A stretch of DNA of 33,018 bases from Lachnospiraceae bacterium (GTDB lineage: Bacteria > Bacillota > Clostridia > Lachnospirales > Lachnospiraceae): positions 1 through 33,018 of the forward strand of contig SVEB01000101.1 in NCBI GenBank assembly GCA_015057635.1. The letters are read 5' to 3'. Position 1 is the stretch's first letter. Each line of letters starts with the position of its first letter. A program made the position numbers and the translations under genes. Below, piece by piece: positions 16,023 through 24,060 of this stretch. The notes under the pieces were generated by a model. It was not told the origin of the DNA. It was given only the letters and a program-made list of their open reading frames with translations, and made no database searches.

Positions 16023-17714
16023 ATGTTAGTAAGTCTGCATGTAAAAAACTTTGCGATTATCGATGAGGTAGAGGTTATCTTTAAAGATCATCTTAATATT
16101 CTGACCGGAGAGACAGGTGCAGGAAAGTCCATTATTATTGGTTCCATCAACGTTGCATTAGGAGGAAAAGTATCCAAAGATATGGTACGTAAAGGAGCAG
16201 ACTATGCATTAGTAGAACTGATCTTCCAGTCAGAACAGAAGAATGTGATCGAGAAGTTAAAGGAATATGATCTGCCGGTAGAGGAAGGCGGACAGATTCT
16301 GATTTCGAGAAAGATCATGCCGAATGGCAGAACAATCAGCAAGGTAAACGGAGAGAATGTGATCAACCAGGCAGTGAAAGAGATCGCAACCCTTCTTTTA
16401 GACATTCACGGACAGCACGAACATCAGTCCTTATTATATAAGACAAAACATCTTGCATTGGTGGATCATTTCGCAAAGGATGAGATCGGAGATCTGAAAG
16501 CGGATATCAATGCGCTTTATAAAGAGTATAAAGCGTTAAAAGAAGAACTTGATCATGCAGTTGTGGACGAAGATAAAAGACTGCGTGAGATATCTTTTAT
16601 GGAATATGAGATCAATGAGATCACAGCGGCGAAGTTGATAGAAGGAGAAGATGAGGAATTACAGAGTCAGTACCGTACGCTTTCTCATGCGAATGCGATC
16701 GTAGAGGGAATGTCGGCAGCTTATCTTTATACGGCGGAAGGAAGCACAAGTGCGGCAGATTCTATCAGCAGGGCTGTGAAACAGATGACAAAGATTGCGG
16801 AATATGATGAGAACATCGGTGGACTGTTATCTCAGTTATCGGATATTGAGTCTATGCTTTATGATTTTAACAGAGGCGCTTCCGAATATATCGGTGATCT
16901 GGGAGATTCCAAGGAAGAACTGACAGCTGTTGAGCAACGTCTTGATATGATTAATCATATGAAATCCAAATACGGTTCTACCATTGAAGAAATCAACAAT
17001 TATTGTAAAAAATGTGAGGAAAAGGTAGCGCAATATAATGATTATGATGCATATCTTCTGGAATTAAAACACAAGATATTTGTATGCGAAGAACGCTTAG
17101 AGACAGAGTGTGGAAAACTTTCAGACATTCGCAAGAAAAAAGCAGCAGAACTTACAGAGAAGATGAAAACAGCCCTGATCGATCTGAATTTTTTAGATGT
17201 TCAGTTTGAGATGGTATTTGACCGTCTTTCGGTGTACACATCCAACGGGTATGATGATGCGGAATTTGTAATCTCGACCAATCCAGGGGAATCTTTAAAA
17301 CCATTATCCAAAGTGGCATCCGGCGGTGAGCTTTCCCGTATCATGCTGGCTATGAAGTCTGTAATGGCAGAAAAGGATGAGATCGGCACCCTGATCTTTG
17401 ATGAAATTGATGTTGGTGTCAGCGGAAGAACCGCACAGAAAGTGTCTGAAAAACTTTCTGTAATTGCAAATAATCATCAGATTCTTTGCATTACACATCT
17501 TCCTCAGATTGCAGCGATGGCAGATGCTCATTATGTGATTGAGAAAAAGACAGATCAGATTACAACAAAGACAGATATTAAGGAATTAAGTGAATCGGAA
17601 TCGGTAGAAGAATTAGCGAGAATTTTAGGCGGTGCCGTGATTACGGCCAATGTAATGACCAATGCAAGAGAGATGAAAACCCTTGCGAAATCAACCAAAC
17701 ATTACGTAGCATAG
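16023..17714 (+). CDS. recN: DNA repair protein RecN
   Basis: 563 residues, normal length. This SMC-like ATPase acts at double-strand breaks ahead of RecA-dependent recombination. The N-terminal ATP-binding half has FAIIDEVEV then GETGAGKS (Walker A, 29-36). Next comes IHGQHEHQSLL, characteristic of RecN; a long coiled-coil region spans roughly 170-370; then the ABC signature SGGELSR and Walker B LIFDEIDVGVSGRTAQKV. ATG 16023 is chosen for the AGGAGG ribosome binding site and because RecN proteins begin at MLxxLxVKNFAIID; an in-frame GTG at 15963 would add 20 unrelated residues. In many Clostridia argR lies directly upstream; here a surface-protein gene does. It is followed by spoIVB. Confidence 0.97.
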   Translation: MLVSLHVKNFAIIDEVEVIFKDHLNILTGETGAGKSIIIGSINVALGGKVSKDMVRKGADYALVELIFQSEQKNVIEKLKEYDLPVEEGGQILISRKIMPNGRTISKVNGENVINQAVKEIATLLLDIHGQHEHQSLLYKTKHLALVDHFAKDEIGDLKADINALYKEYKALKEELDHAVVDEDKRLREISFMEYEINEITAAKLIEGEDEELQSQYRTLSHANAIVEGMSAAYLYTAEGSTSAADSISRAVKQMTKIAEYDENIGGLLSQLSDIESMLYDFNRGASEYIGDLGDSKEELTAVEQRLDMINHMKSKYGSTIEEINNYCKKCEEKVAQYNDYDAYLLELKHKIFVCEERLETECGKLSDIRKKKAAELTEKMKTALIDLNFLDVQFEMVFDRLSVYTSNGYDDAEFVISTNPGESLKPLSKVASGGELSRIMLAMKSVMAEKDEIGTLIFDEIDVGVSGRTAQKVSEKLSVIANNHQILCITHLPQIAAMADAHYVIEKKTDQITTKTDIKELSESESVEELARILGGAVITANVMTNAREMKTLAKSTKHYVA

Positions 17715-17719
17715 TGAGA

Positions 17720-17741
17720 CTTATCGACTTTATTCGATAAG
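17720..17741 (+). repeat. Hairpin after recN
   Basis: CTTATCGA (17720-17727) pairs with TCGATAAG (17734-17741), with a 6-base loop, 5 bases after the recN stop. It is followed by GTTCATC and so lacks a terminator T-run; it may protect the recN mRNA 3' end. Confidence 0.5.
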
Positions 17742-17839
17742 GTTCATCATGCCAAAGTAATTAATGGGTCGGCAGTCTTTAAATCCTAGTTTGAAAATCG
17801 GTGAAATACACATACTAAAAACAGAAATAAGGTGATCAT

Positions 17840-17872
17840 AAAAAAGGATATACTTTACGTATATCCTTTTTT
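17840..17872. terminator. Bidirectional-looking terminator between recN and spoIVB
   Basis: GGATATAC (17846-17853) pairs with GTATATCC (17859-17866), with a 5-base loop, flanked by AAAAAA and TTTTTT. It lies only 30 bases before the spoIVB start. I could not find a convincing spoIVB promoter downstream of it. Confidence 0.8.
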
Positions 17873-17902
17873 GGATACGAAAAGAAAGGCAGGAATTACA
17901 GT

Positions 17903-19243
17903 ATGCGTACGAAGACGACTAGGAATAATGCCGATCCGATTTTGAAAAAGTACCGCAGTATTTTAGTGGTTATTCTTATGCTTAATATCGTTGGTATTAT
18001 TGCATTTACTTCTTACCAGATAAAAACCAATATACCTGACACGATTCGTATTTTGAAAAATAAAGTGGAAGAATTTAATTTTGATGTTCCTTTTCAAGCA
18101 GATATTACGACGGAAGACATCGGTGTATTGGAAGTAAATGAGTCGAACGTACCCAGCAATCAGATTCATATCAATCTGAATGAGCCATTTACCCTGCAGT
18201 CCAGTGAGACTGGAAGTTATGAGGTAGTGCTTAAGCTCTTTGGCTTATTTGAATTAAAGAAAATATCTTTGGATGTCATTGACTCTGTTGAACTGATCCC
18301 GAGCGGAAGACCGATCGGAATCACACTGAAGACAGATGGGGTGCTGGTATTGGGAACTTCGCCAATCTCTGCTGCTGACGGAATGATGTACGAGCCTGCA
18401 CTTAATATATTAAAATCCGGTGATTATATTATTGGTGTGAATAATAAGGAGATTAAGACGAAAGAGGATCTGATTTCGATTATTCAGAATTGTGAAGGGA
18501 AAACACTGAATTTCTTGCTACGAAGAAAGGATGAGATCCTGACGGTTTCGGTGAATCCGGTAAAAGCTCCTTCTGGCGAGTATAAGATAGGCACTTGGAT
18601 CAGAGATGATACACAGGGTATTGGTACGCTTACATTTATCACTACAACAGGTGAGTTTGGAGCTCTCGGTCATGGGATTACCGATGTAGATACCGGGGTT
18701 TTAATGGAAGTTGGAGACGGCGCGATTTATAATGCAGAGATTGTTTCCATTGTAAAAGGTAAAGCAGGGGCGCCTGGTGAATTAACAGGTGTGATCCATC
18801 AAAGCGATGCTAGTAGACTAGGAACGCTTTGTTATAATACCGGTCAAGGTATCTTTGGTACGCTTGACTTAAATTCGGAACTTTATCAGAATGCGACTAT
18901 GATTCAGTATAATAAGCCGATGGAAATTGCATTAAGACAGGAAGTAGAAGTGGGGAAAGCATCTATTTTGTGCCATGTTGACGGGCAGATTAAAGAATAT
19001 GAAATCGAGATAGAGGATATCGATCTGGCAAACAACAATTTAAGCAAGGGGCTTATTATTCGTATTACGGATGAAGAACTGATTGAACTGACTGGCGGAA
19101 TTGTACAGGGAATGAGCGGAAGTCCGATTATTCAGAATGGAAAAATCATTGGAGCGGTCACTCATGTATTTGTAAAAGATTCTACCCGTGGATACGGAAC
19201 TTTTATTGAAAATATGATTCAGCATTTGGATGGTAAAAAATAA
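17903..19243 (+). CDS. spoIVB: SpoIVB peptidase (sporulation signalling protease)
   Basis: 446 residues. In sporulation SpoIVB is secreted from the forespore into the intermembrane space, where it triggers pro-sigma-K processing. One N-terminal membrane segment (about 19-39, ILVVILMLNIVGIIAF) is present. A PDZ domain follows (about 130-215, NILKSGDYIIGVNNKEI). The S55 serine-protease domain has ALGHGITD (His257), an Asp at 390 in RITDEEL and GMSGSP (Ser405). The Asp-Ser spacing of 15 equals that of Bacillus SpoIVB (D363/S378). The protein is complete with an intact triad. ATG 17903 has AGGCAGGA upstream. It lies in the conserved recN-spoIVB-spo0A order. Confidence 0.96.
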   Translation: MRTKTTRNNADPILKKYRSILVVILMLNIVGIIAFTSYQIKTNIPDTIRILKNKVEEFNFDVPFQADITTEDIGVLEVNESNVPSNQIHINLNEPFTLQSSETGSYEVVLKLFGLFELKKISLDVIDSVELIPSGRPIGITLKTDGVLVLGTSPISAADGMMYEPALNILKSGDYIIGVNNKEIKTKEDLISIIQNCEGKTLNFLLRRKDEILTVSVNPVKAPSGEYKIGTWIRDDTQGIGTLTFITTTGEFGALGHGITDVDTGVLMEVGDGAIYNAEIVSIVKGKAGAPGELTGVIHQSDASRLGTLCYNTGQGIFGTLDLNSELYQNATMIQYNKPMEIALRQEVEVGKASILCHVDGQIKEYEIEIEDIDLANNNLSKGLIIRITDEELIELTGGIVQGMSGSPIIQNGKIIGAVTHVFVKDSTRGYGTFIENMIQHLDGKK

Positions 19244-19366
19244 TCAGATTTTTGTAAAATAAAAACGTAATAGTTCTAAAAATGAGAGTCGATTACTGTC
19301 AAATAAGCGCTACACAAAACAATCAAAAATGAAAGACATGCAGTAAATATATAACAAAAAAACTAC

Positions 19367-19395
19367 TTGCCATATGTCGAAAAATGCGATAAAAT
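19367..19395 (+). promoter_or_regulatory. spo0A promoter P1 with an internal Spo0A box
   Basis: TTGCCA (19367-19372) and TAAAAT (19390-19395) lie 17 bases apart. A perfect Spo0A-binding box TGTCGAA (19375-19381) sits in the spacer directly after the -35, where bound Spo0A could repress or otherwise regulate its own vegetative promoter. A near match TGTCAAA lies further up at 19297-19303. Confidence 0.65.
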
Positions 19396-19399
19396 AGAA

Positions 19400-19428
19400 T
19401 TGAAAATTTGGGAATTAATGGATATAAT
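19400..19428 (+). promoter_or_regulatory. spo0A promoter P2
   Basis: TTGAAA (19400-19405) and a perfect TATAAT (19423-19428) lie 17 bases apart, immediately downstream of P1. Transcripts would carry a leader of about 300 nt before the ATG at 19733. Confidence 0.7.
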
Positions 19429-19533
19429 TTTATTATATTAGAATTTACAAAAATTTACAGCTTGTGATTTATATTCATGGTACCATTAACCGAAGGTTGT
19501 GTTCTCATGTATCATCCTTAAGAAAAAGAGTAC

Positions 19534-19567
19534 CTTTACAAGATATATCGGCGCCGATTTTGTAAAG
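19534..19567 (+). repeat. spo0A leader hairpin 1
   Basis: CTTTACAA (19534-19541) pairs with TTGTAAAG (19560-19567). The interior contains the self-complementary ATCGGCGCCGAT, giving a compact GC-tipped element within an AT-rich leader. No T-run follows. Confidence 0.6.
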
Positions 19568-19605
19568 AGTCGTTATTCTTCCCTTGTCTAAAAGGCTGTA
19601 GAAAG

Positions 19606-19647
19606 TAATAAAAACTCGTAAGTACGTTCAGCAGAAAGTTTTTATTA
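19606..19647 (+). repeat. spo0A leader hairpin 2
   Basis: TAATAAAAACT (19606-19616) is the perfect reverse complement of AGTTTTTATTA (19637-19647), with a 20-base loop, 86 bases upstream of the spo0A start. The right arm contains five T, so attenuator activity is conceivable although the stem is AT-rich. Confidence 0.6.
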
Positions 19648-19732
19648 GGTCATGTGAGAAGAGCGTGATAAGTTACCTGAGGGAAAGGCCATATGCCGGA
19701 TAATTATATAGATGTTTATAGGAGGAAATATA

Positions 19733-20533
19733 ATGGGGAAAATAAGTGTAGCGATTGTTGACGATAACTTAAGAATGGTTAATTTACTTGAAGAAATCTT
19801 AAAAGAAGACAATGATATCGAGATAGTAGGAAAAGCTGAAAATGGATTGGAAGCGTTAGATATCATCAAGGATAAGAGCCCGGATGTCGTGCTTTTGGAT
19901 TTGATTATGCCGAAATTAGACGGATTGGGAGTAATGGAAAAGGTTAAAAAGAGCAATGAGTATAAGAAGGCGCCTTCTTTCATTGTGATTACAGCCATTG
20001 GCCAGGAAAGAGTTACAGAGAACGCATTTGAGTTAGGGGCTAGCTATTATATCATGAAGCCATTTGATAACAATATGGTATTATCCAGAATCAAACAGAT
20101 AAAGGGTGATTTCCATAGCAAGCTGATTGATAATCATAAGATGGTTTCTTATGATAATCCAAGCACGTATAAAGAAAGAAACTTAGAAAGCGATGTTACG
20201 AACATCATCCATGAGATTGGTGTTCCAGCACATATTAAAGGGTATCAGTACTTAAGAGATGCGATTATGATGTCAGTTGATGATAATGAGATGTTAAACT
20301 CCATTACCAAGCAGCTTTACCCATCTATCGCAAAGCGCCATAAGACAACACCAAGCCGTGTAGAACGTGCCATTCGTCATGCAATTGAAGTGGCATGGAG
20401 CAGAGGAAAGATGGACACAATCGATGACCTGTTCGGATATACAGTAAGCAACGGAAAAGGAAAGCCAACGAACTCTGAGTTTGTTGCCCTAATTGCAGAT
20501 AAGATCCGTTTGGAATATAAATTAAGAATGTGA
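19733..20533 (+). CDS. spo0A: Sporulation master regulator Spo0A
   Basis: 266 residues, normal length. This response regulator, when phosphorylated, binds TGTCGAA boxes and starts sporulation. The receiver domain (1-about 120) has the acidic pocket VDDN (9-12), phospho-acceptor Asp56 in [11 protein letters not shown] and the Lys of YIMKPFD. The Spo0A-specific effector domain includes the recognition region [20 protein letters not shown] and EVAWSRG. ATG 19733 with AGGAGG 8 bases upstream is preferred over an in-frame ATG at 19712, which would add seven residues that include the ribosome binding site. Two tandem promoters, a Spo0A box and a structured leader precede it. No terminator is seen directly after it. 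Confidence 0.98.
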   Translation: MGKISVAIVDDNLRMVNLLEEILKEDNDIEIVGKAENGLEALDIIKDKSPDVVLLDLIMPKLDGLGVMEKVKKSNEYKKAPSFIVITAIGQERVTENAFELGASYYIMKPFDNNMVLSRIKQIKGDFHSKLIDNHKMVSYDNPSTYKERNLESDVTNIIHEIGVPAHIKGYQYLRDAIMMSVDDNEMLNSITKQLYPSIAKRHKTTPSRVERAIRHAIEVAWSRGKMDTIDDLFGYTVSNGKGKPTNSEFVALIADKIRLEYKLRM

Positions 20534-20601
20534 TAAGGTAAGCGGGAATCCGAACACAGACTTCCATGCTTGCGATAAGTTACAAAAGGAGAGATCACAG
20601 C

Positions 20602-20736
20602 ATGAGAGTTTGCTTTGGTGGCACAATTGCTGCTTACAGATACTTTGGAGTGCATTTTAGAAGTAATTTAAGAAAATCAGCTCATGCAGCTGTTAAAAAC
20701 AGAAAAGGAAAATCCTATGTATACAATAAAGTTTGA
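20602..20736 (+). CDS. Small basic protein of 44 residues, unknown
   Basis: ATG 20602 is preceded by AAAAGGAGAG (AGGAG 10 bases upstream) and opens 44 codons to TGA at 20734. The peptide begins MRVCFGGTIAAYRYFGVHF and ends GKSYVYNKV. It has five Arg, five Lys, two His and no Asp or Glu, so it is strongly basic; the first half is aromatic and glycine-rich. I do not recognise a family. It begins 68 bases after spo0A with no terminator between, so co-transcription with spo0A is likely. Nucleic-acid binding or a spore-associated role would be guesses from charge and position. It could also be a chance ORF. Confidence 0.5.
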   Translation: MRVCFGGTIAAYRYFGVHFRSNLRKSAHAAVKNRKGKSYVYNKV

Positions 20737-20754
20737 TATGTATTCGTTTCCCCC

Positions 20755-20783
20755 TTTTCTAATGTTGCAGTATCCGATATAAT
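20755..20783 (+). promoter_or_regulatory. glgA promoter candidate
   Basis: A perfect TATAAT (20778-20783) has TTTTCT (20755-20760) 17 bases upstream as a weak -35. It lies 74 bases before the glgA start. The overlapping CCGATAT lacks a sigma-D -35. Confidence 0.5.
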
Positions 20784-20857
20784 AGCTTGAAACGATAGCT
20801 GGAATAATAATGGCAGAATATGAGTTGAATCTATAATAAGCGGTGGAGGCGTATGCA

Positions 20858-22294
20858 ATGAAAAGGATATTATTTGTCGCATCGGAATGTGTACCTTTTA
20901 TAAAAACGGGAGGATTAGCAGATGTAGTTGGATCTCTTCCGAAATACATAGATAAGGAAAAATTCGATGTACGTGTTATGATACCTAAGTATATGGCTAT
21001 TTCAGATCAGTATAAATATCAGATGCATTATCGGACTCATTTCTATATTGACCTTGCATGGAGAAAACAGTATGTAGGTGTTATGGAGATGGTCTATGAC
21101 GGGATTACATTCTATTTTATTGACAATGAATTTTATTTCTCAGGAATGAAGCCATACGGTGACATCTATCAGGATGTTGAGAAATTCGCTTTCTTTTGTA
21201 AAGCAGCTTTATCAGCTCTTCCTTCCCTGGATTTCAGACCGGATATCATTCACTGCCATGACTGGCAGACAGGATTAGTGCCGGTTTATCTCCATGATGT
21301 ATTTCAGAGTAACTCATTCTATCATGGAATTAAGACAATTATGACAATCCACAATCTGAAGTTCCAGGGAATCTGGGATAAGAAGACAATTAAGGATATC
21401 ACAGGTCTTGCAGATTACTATTTTACGCCGGATAAGTTAGAGGCATATGGCGATGCGAATTACTTAAAAGGCGGAATTGTATATGCGGACTACATTACAA
21501 CTGTCAGCGATTCCTATGCGGAGGAGATTAAGATGCCATTCTATGGTGAAAACCTGGATGGCTTAATGCGGGCAAGAGCGAATTGTCTGACCGGAATCGT
21601 CAATGGCATTGACTACAATGAGTACAATCCGGAGACTGATCCTTATATTTATCAGAATTATAATGCGATTAACTTTAGAAAAGAAAAAGTTAAGAATAAG
21701 AGGGGGCTGCAACAGGAACTGGGCCTGGAAGTAAACGATCATATCTTTATGATTGGTCTTGTATCCAGACTGACTGATCAGAAGGGACTTGACCTGGTTG
21801 ACTATGTCATCGAGGAAATTTGTTCAGAAGATACTCAGCTTGTCGTTCTTGGTACTGGTGATGAGAAGTACGAAAACTTATTCCGCCATTTTGCATGGAA
21901 GTACGGAAATCGGGTATCCGCAAATATTTATTACTCCAATGAGCGCTCTCACAAGATTTATGCGGCATGTGATGCATTTTTAATGCCATCCTTATTTGAG
22001 CCATGTGGGCTTAGTCAGCTGATGAGCCTCCGTTATGGAACAGTTCCGATTGTCAGAGAGACAGGAGGACTGCGTGATACGGTAGAACCGTATAATGAAT
22101 ATGAAAGCACAGGAACCGGATTTTCATTTGCAAACTACAATGCACATGAGATGTTAGGTATCATCCGTTATGCGAAGAATGTCTTTTATAATAAGAAACG
22201 GGAATGGAATAAGTTGATCGATCATGGAATGGCTAGAGATTTCTCTTGGAACAATTCCGCACGCAAGTATGAAGAACTGTATGATCGCATATAG
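20858..22294 (+). CDS. glgA: Glycogen synthase (ADP-glucose type, GT5)
   Basis: 478 residues, normal length. It transfers glucose from ADP-glucose to the non-reducing end of an alpha-1,4-glucan. The N-terminal KTGGLADVVGSLPK (16-29) binds the ADP-glucose phosphate. HCHDWQTGLVPVYL and TIHNLKFQGIW are GT5 signatures, as is TVSDSYAEEI. The C-terminal GT-B half has GLVSRLTDQKGLDL and the catalytic loop MPSLFEPCGLSQL, followed by RYGTVPIVRETGGLRDTV. ATG 20858 is preferred over the in-frame GTG at 20843 because GGAGG is 8 bases upstream and the family begins at this Met. No other glycogen gene lies in the window; a strong terminator follows. Glycogen-like granulose storage accompanies sporulation in Clostridia, which may explain its position near spo0A. 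Confidence 0.96.
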   Translation: MKRILFVASECVPFIKTGGLADVVGSLPKYIDKEKFDVRVMIPKYMAISDQYKYQMHYRTHFYIDLAWRKQYVGVMEMVYDGITFYFIDNEFYFSGMKPYGDIYQDVEKFAFFCKAALSALPSLDFRPDIIHCHDWQTGLVPVYLHDVFQSNSFYHGIKTIMTIHNLKFQGIWDKKTIKDITGLADYYFTPDKLEAYGDANYLKGGIVYADYITTVSDSYAEEIKMPFYGENLDGLMRARANCLTGIVNGIDYNEYNPETDPYIYQNYNAINFRKEKVKNKRGLQQELGLEVNDHIFMIGLVSRLTDQKGLDLVDYVIEEICSEDTQLVVLGTGDEKYENLFRHFAWKYGNRVSANIYYSNERSHKIYAACDAFLMPSLFEPCGLSQLMSLRYGTVPIVRETGGLRDTVEPYNEYESTGTGFSFANYNAHEMLGIIRYAKNVFYNKKREWNKLIDHGMARDFSWNNSARKYEELYDRI

Positions 22295-22359
22295 AGAATA
22301 TGTCCTTTATTGTTAGGGAAGGCACATAATCGTAAAAGAAGGGAAGCATCCCTGTAAGT

Positions 22360-22403
22360 CGCCGGCATTTGAGATGGTAACATCTCAGATGCCGGCGTTT
22401 CTT
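22360..22403 (+). terminator. Strong terminator after glgA
   Basis: CGCCGGCATTTGAGATG (22360-22376) pairs with CATCTCAGATGCCGGCG (22381-22397), with one mismatch and a GTAA loop, followed by TTTCTT. Confidence 0.9.
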
Positions 22404-22455
22404 GATTGAGGGGGAAGTTATCGGGATACCCCTATTAAAAAATCTTCACAATATT

Positions 22456-22484
22456 TTGACGATTCTGCAAATTTATAGTAGTAT
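22456..22484 (+). promoter_or_regulatory. Sigma-A promoter of murE-murF
   Basis: TTGACG (22456-22461) and TAGTAT (22479-22484) lie 17 bases apart, 65 bases upstream of the murE start. Confidence 0.75.
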
Positions 22485-22549
22485 AGGTATAAGAAAAAAT
22501 ATGTGACACTCTAGTTACATGAAAAAAGAGAAACAGAAAGAGGTAGAAC

Positions 22550-24046
22550 ATGAAACTTGAGAGATTATTCGACCGCCTTGCATATGAATGTAAGCAGGGA
22601 GATATGAATCAGGAAGTAAGCAAGGTTGTTTACGATTCCAGAAAGGTGGAACCGGGATGTGTATTCGTATGCATCACAGGTGCAAAGAGCGATGGTCATG
22701 ATTATATACCGGAAGTAATTGCAAATGGTGCGGCTGCGGTTGTTGTAGAAAAGGATGTGACAACAGCAGAAGGCTGCGTTGTTGTAAAGGTGGAGAACAC
22801 AAGAGAGGCGCTTGCTTATATGGCAGCAGCTTATTTTGATCATCCGGCTGAGAAGTTAAAGACAATCGGTATTACTGGAACAAAGGGAAAAACCACTACC
22901 ACTTATATGGTGCATTCCATCTTAGAACAGTCCGGCATTAAGACCGGTCTGATCGGTACGATCGAAACGATCATAGGAGACGAAAGAATCCCATCCGTGA
23001 ATACAACACCGGAATCTTACCTGGTACAGGAATATTTTGCGAGAATGGTGGATGCGGGCTGTAAATGTGTAGTAATGGAAGTATCTTCCCAGGCACTTAT
23101 GCTTCACCGTGTATCCGGATTCACATTTGACTTTGGTATCTTTACTAATATGGAACCGGATCATATCGGACCGGATGAACATAAGGATTTTGAAGATTAT
23201 ATGAGATGCAAAGGCCTTCTGTTCCAAAACTGTAAGGTAGGCATTGCAAATGCAGATGATGAGCATATGGAACAGGTGCTTAAGGGGTATACATGCAAGC
23301 TTGAGACATATGGTTTGAAAGAAGGAGCCAATTTACGTGCTGAGAACGTAGATTTACACAGCGCACTTGGTTCACTTGGCGTGACCTATGATGTGACCGG
23401 TCTTATGGACTTTAAGGTAACTGTGGATATTCCGGGAAAGTTCAGCGTATACAATTCCCTGACTGCCATTGCTATCTGCAGACATTTTGATATTGATGTG
23501 GAAACAATTATGAATGCACTTCGCAAGGTGAAGGTAAAAGGAAGAGTGGAACCGGTGGATATCTCCAAACGCTTTACTCTTATGATCGACTATGCTCATA
23601 ATGCGATGAGTTTAGAGAGTCTTTTAACTACACTGCGTGAATACAATCCAAAGCGTCTTGTATGTTTATTTGGATGCGGTGGAAATCGTTCCCGTGACCG
23701 TCGTTTTGAAATGGGTGAGATCTCATCCCGTCTTGCGGACTTAACAGTAGCAACTTCCGATAATCCTCGTTTTGAAGAACCACAGGCAATTTTAGACGAT
23801 ATCTTGACAGGAATCAAAAAAGGTCCTGGAAAATACGTTGCCATTATTGATCGTAAGGAAGCAATCCGTTACTGCATTCAGAATGCAGAAGATGGCGATG
23901 TGATCGTACTTGCCGGAAAAGGCCATGAAGATTATCAGGAAATCAAAGGGAAAAAATATCATATGGATGAGCGTGACCTGATTCAGGAAATCCTTACTGA
24001 AATGGGTGAGGATGAAAGAACGAAACTTGGTCTATACTTTTTCTAG
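22550..24046 (+). CDS. murE: UDP-MurNAc-tripeptide synthetase MurE (meso-DAP type)
   Basis: 498 residues. It is a cytosolic Mur ligase adding the third stem-peptide residue to UDP-MurNAc-L-Ala-D-Glu. The N-terminal domain has VVYDSRKVEPGCVFVCITG. ATP binding is at GITGTKGKTTTT (Walker A, GTKGKT 110-115); NTTPES and MEVSSQAL are substrate-binding regions. The C-terminal domain has DYAHNAMSLESLL, FGCGGNRSRDRR and DNPR (404-407). DNPR is the determinant for meso-diaminopimelate rather than lysine, which fits Clostridia with A1-gamma peptidoglycan. AGAGG lies upstream of the ATG. murF follows after 14 bases, in one operon. Confidence 0.95.
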   Translation: MKLERLFDRLAYECKQGDMNQEVSKVVYDSRKVEPGCVFVCITGAKSDGHDYIPEVIANGAAAVVVEKDVTTAEGCVVVKVENTREALAYMAAAYFDHPAEKLKTIGITGTKGKTTTTYMVHSILEQSGIKTGLIGTIETIIGDERIPSVNTTPESYLVQEYFARMVDAGCKCVVMEVSSQALMLHRVSGFTFDFGIFTNMEPDHIGPDEHKDFEDYMRCKGLLFQNCKVGIANADDEHMEQVLKGYTCKLETYGLKEGANLRAENVDLHSALGSLGVTYDVTGLMDFKVTVDIPGKFSVYNSLTAIAICRHFDIDVETIMNALRKVKVKGRVEPVDISKRFTLMIDYAHNAMSLESLLTTLREYNPKRLVCLFGCGGNRSRDRRFEMGEISSRLADLTVATSDNPRFEEPQAILDDILTGIKKGPGKYVAIIDRKEAIRYCIQNAEDGDVIVLAGKGHEDYQEIKGKKYHMDERDLIQEILTEMGEDERTKLGLYFF

Positions 24047-24060
24047 GGAAGGCGATAGAA

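Noticed and set aside
17807..17813. CATACTA as a sigma-G -10 for spoIVB
   Set aside because: No matching -35 is found 17-18 bases upstream, and the terminator at 17840-17872 would lie between it and the gene.
19478..19522. 14-codon ORF (MVPLTEGCVLMYHP) in the spo0A leader
   Set aside because: No ribosome binding site precedes it and nothing else supports translation.
20774..20780. CCGATAT before glgA as a sigma-D promoter
   Set aside because: The -35 position reads CTTT rather than TAAA, and an ordinary TATAAT overlaps it.
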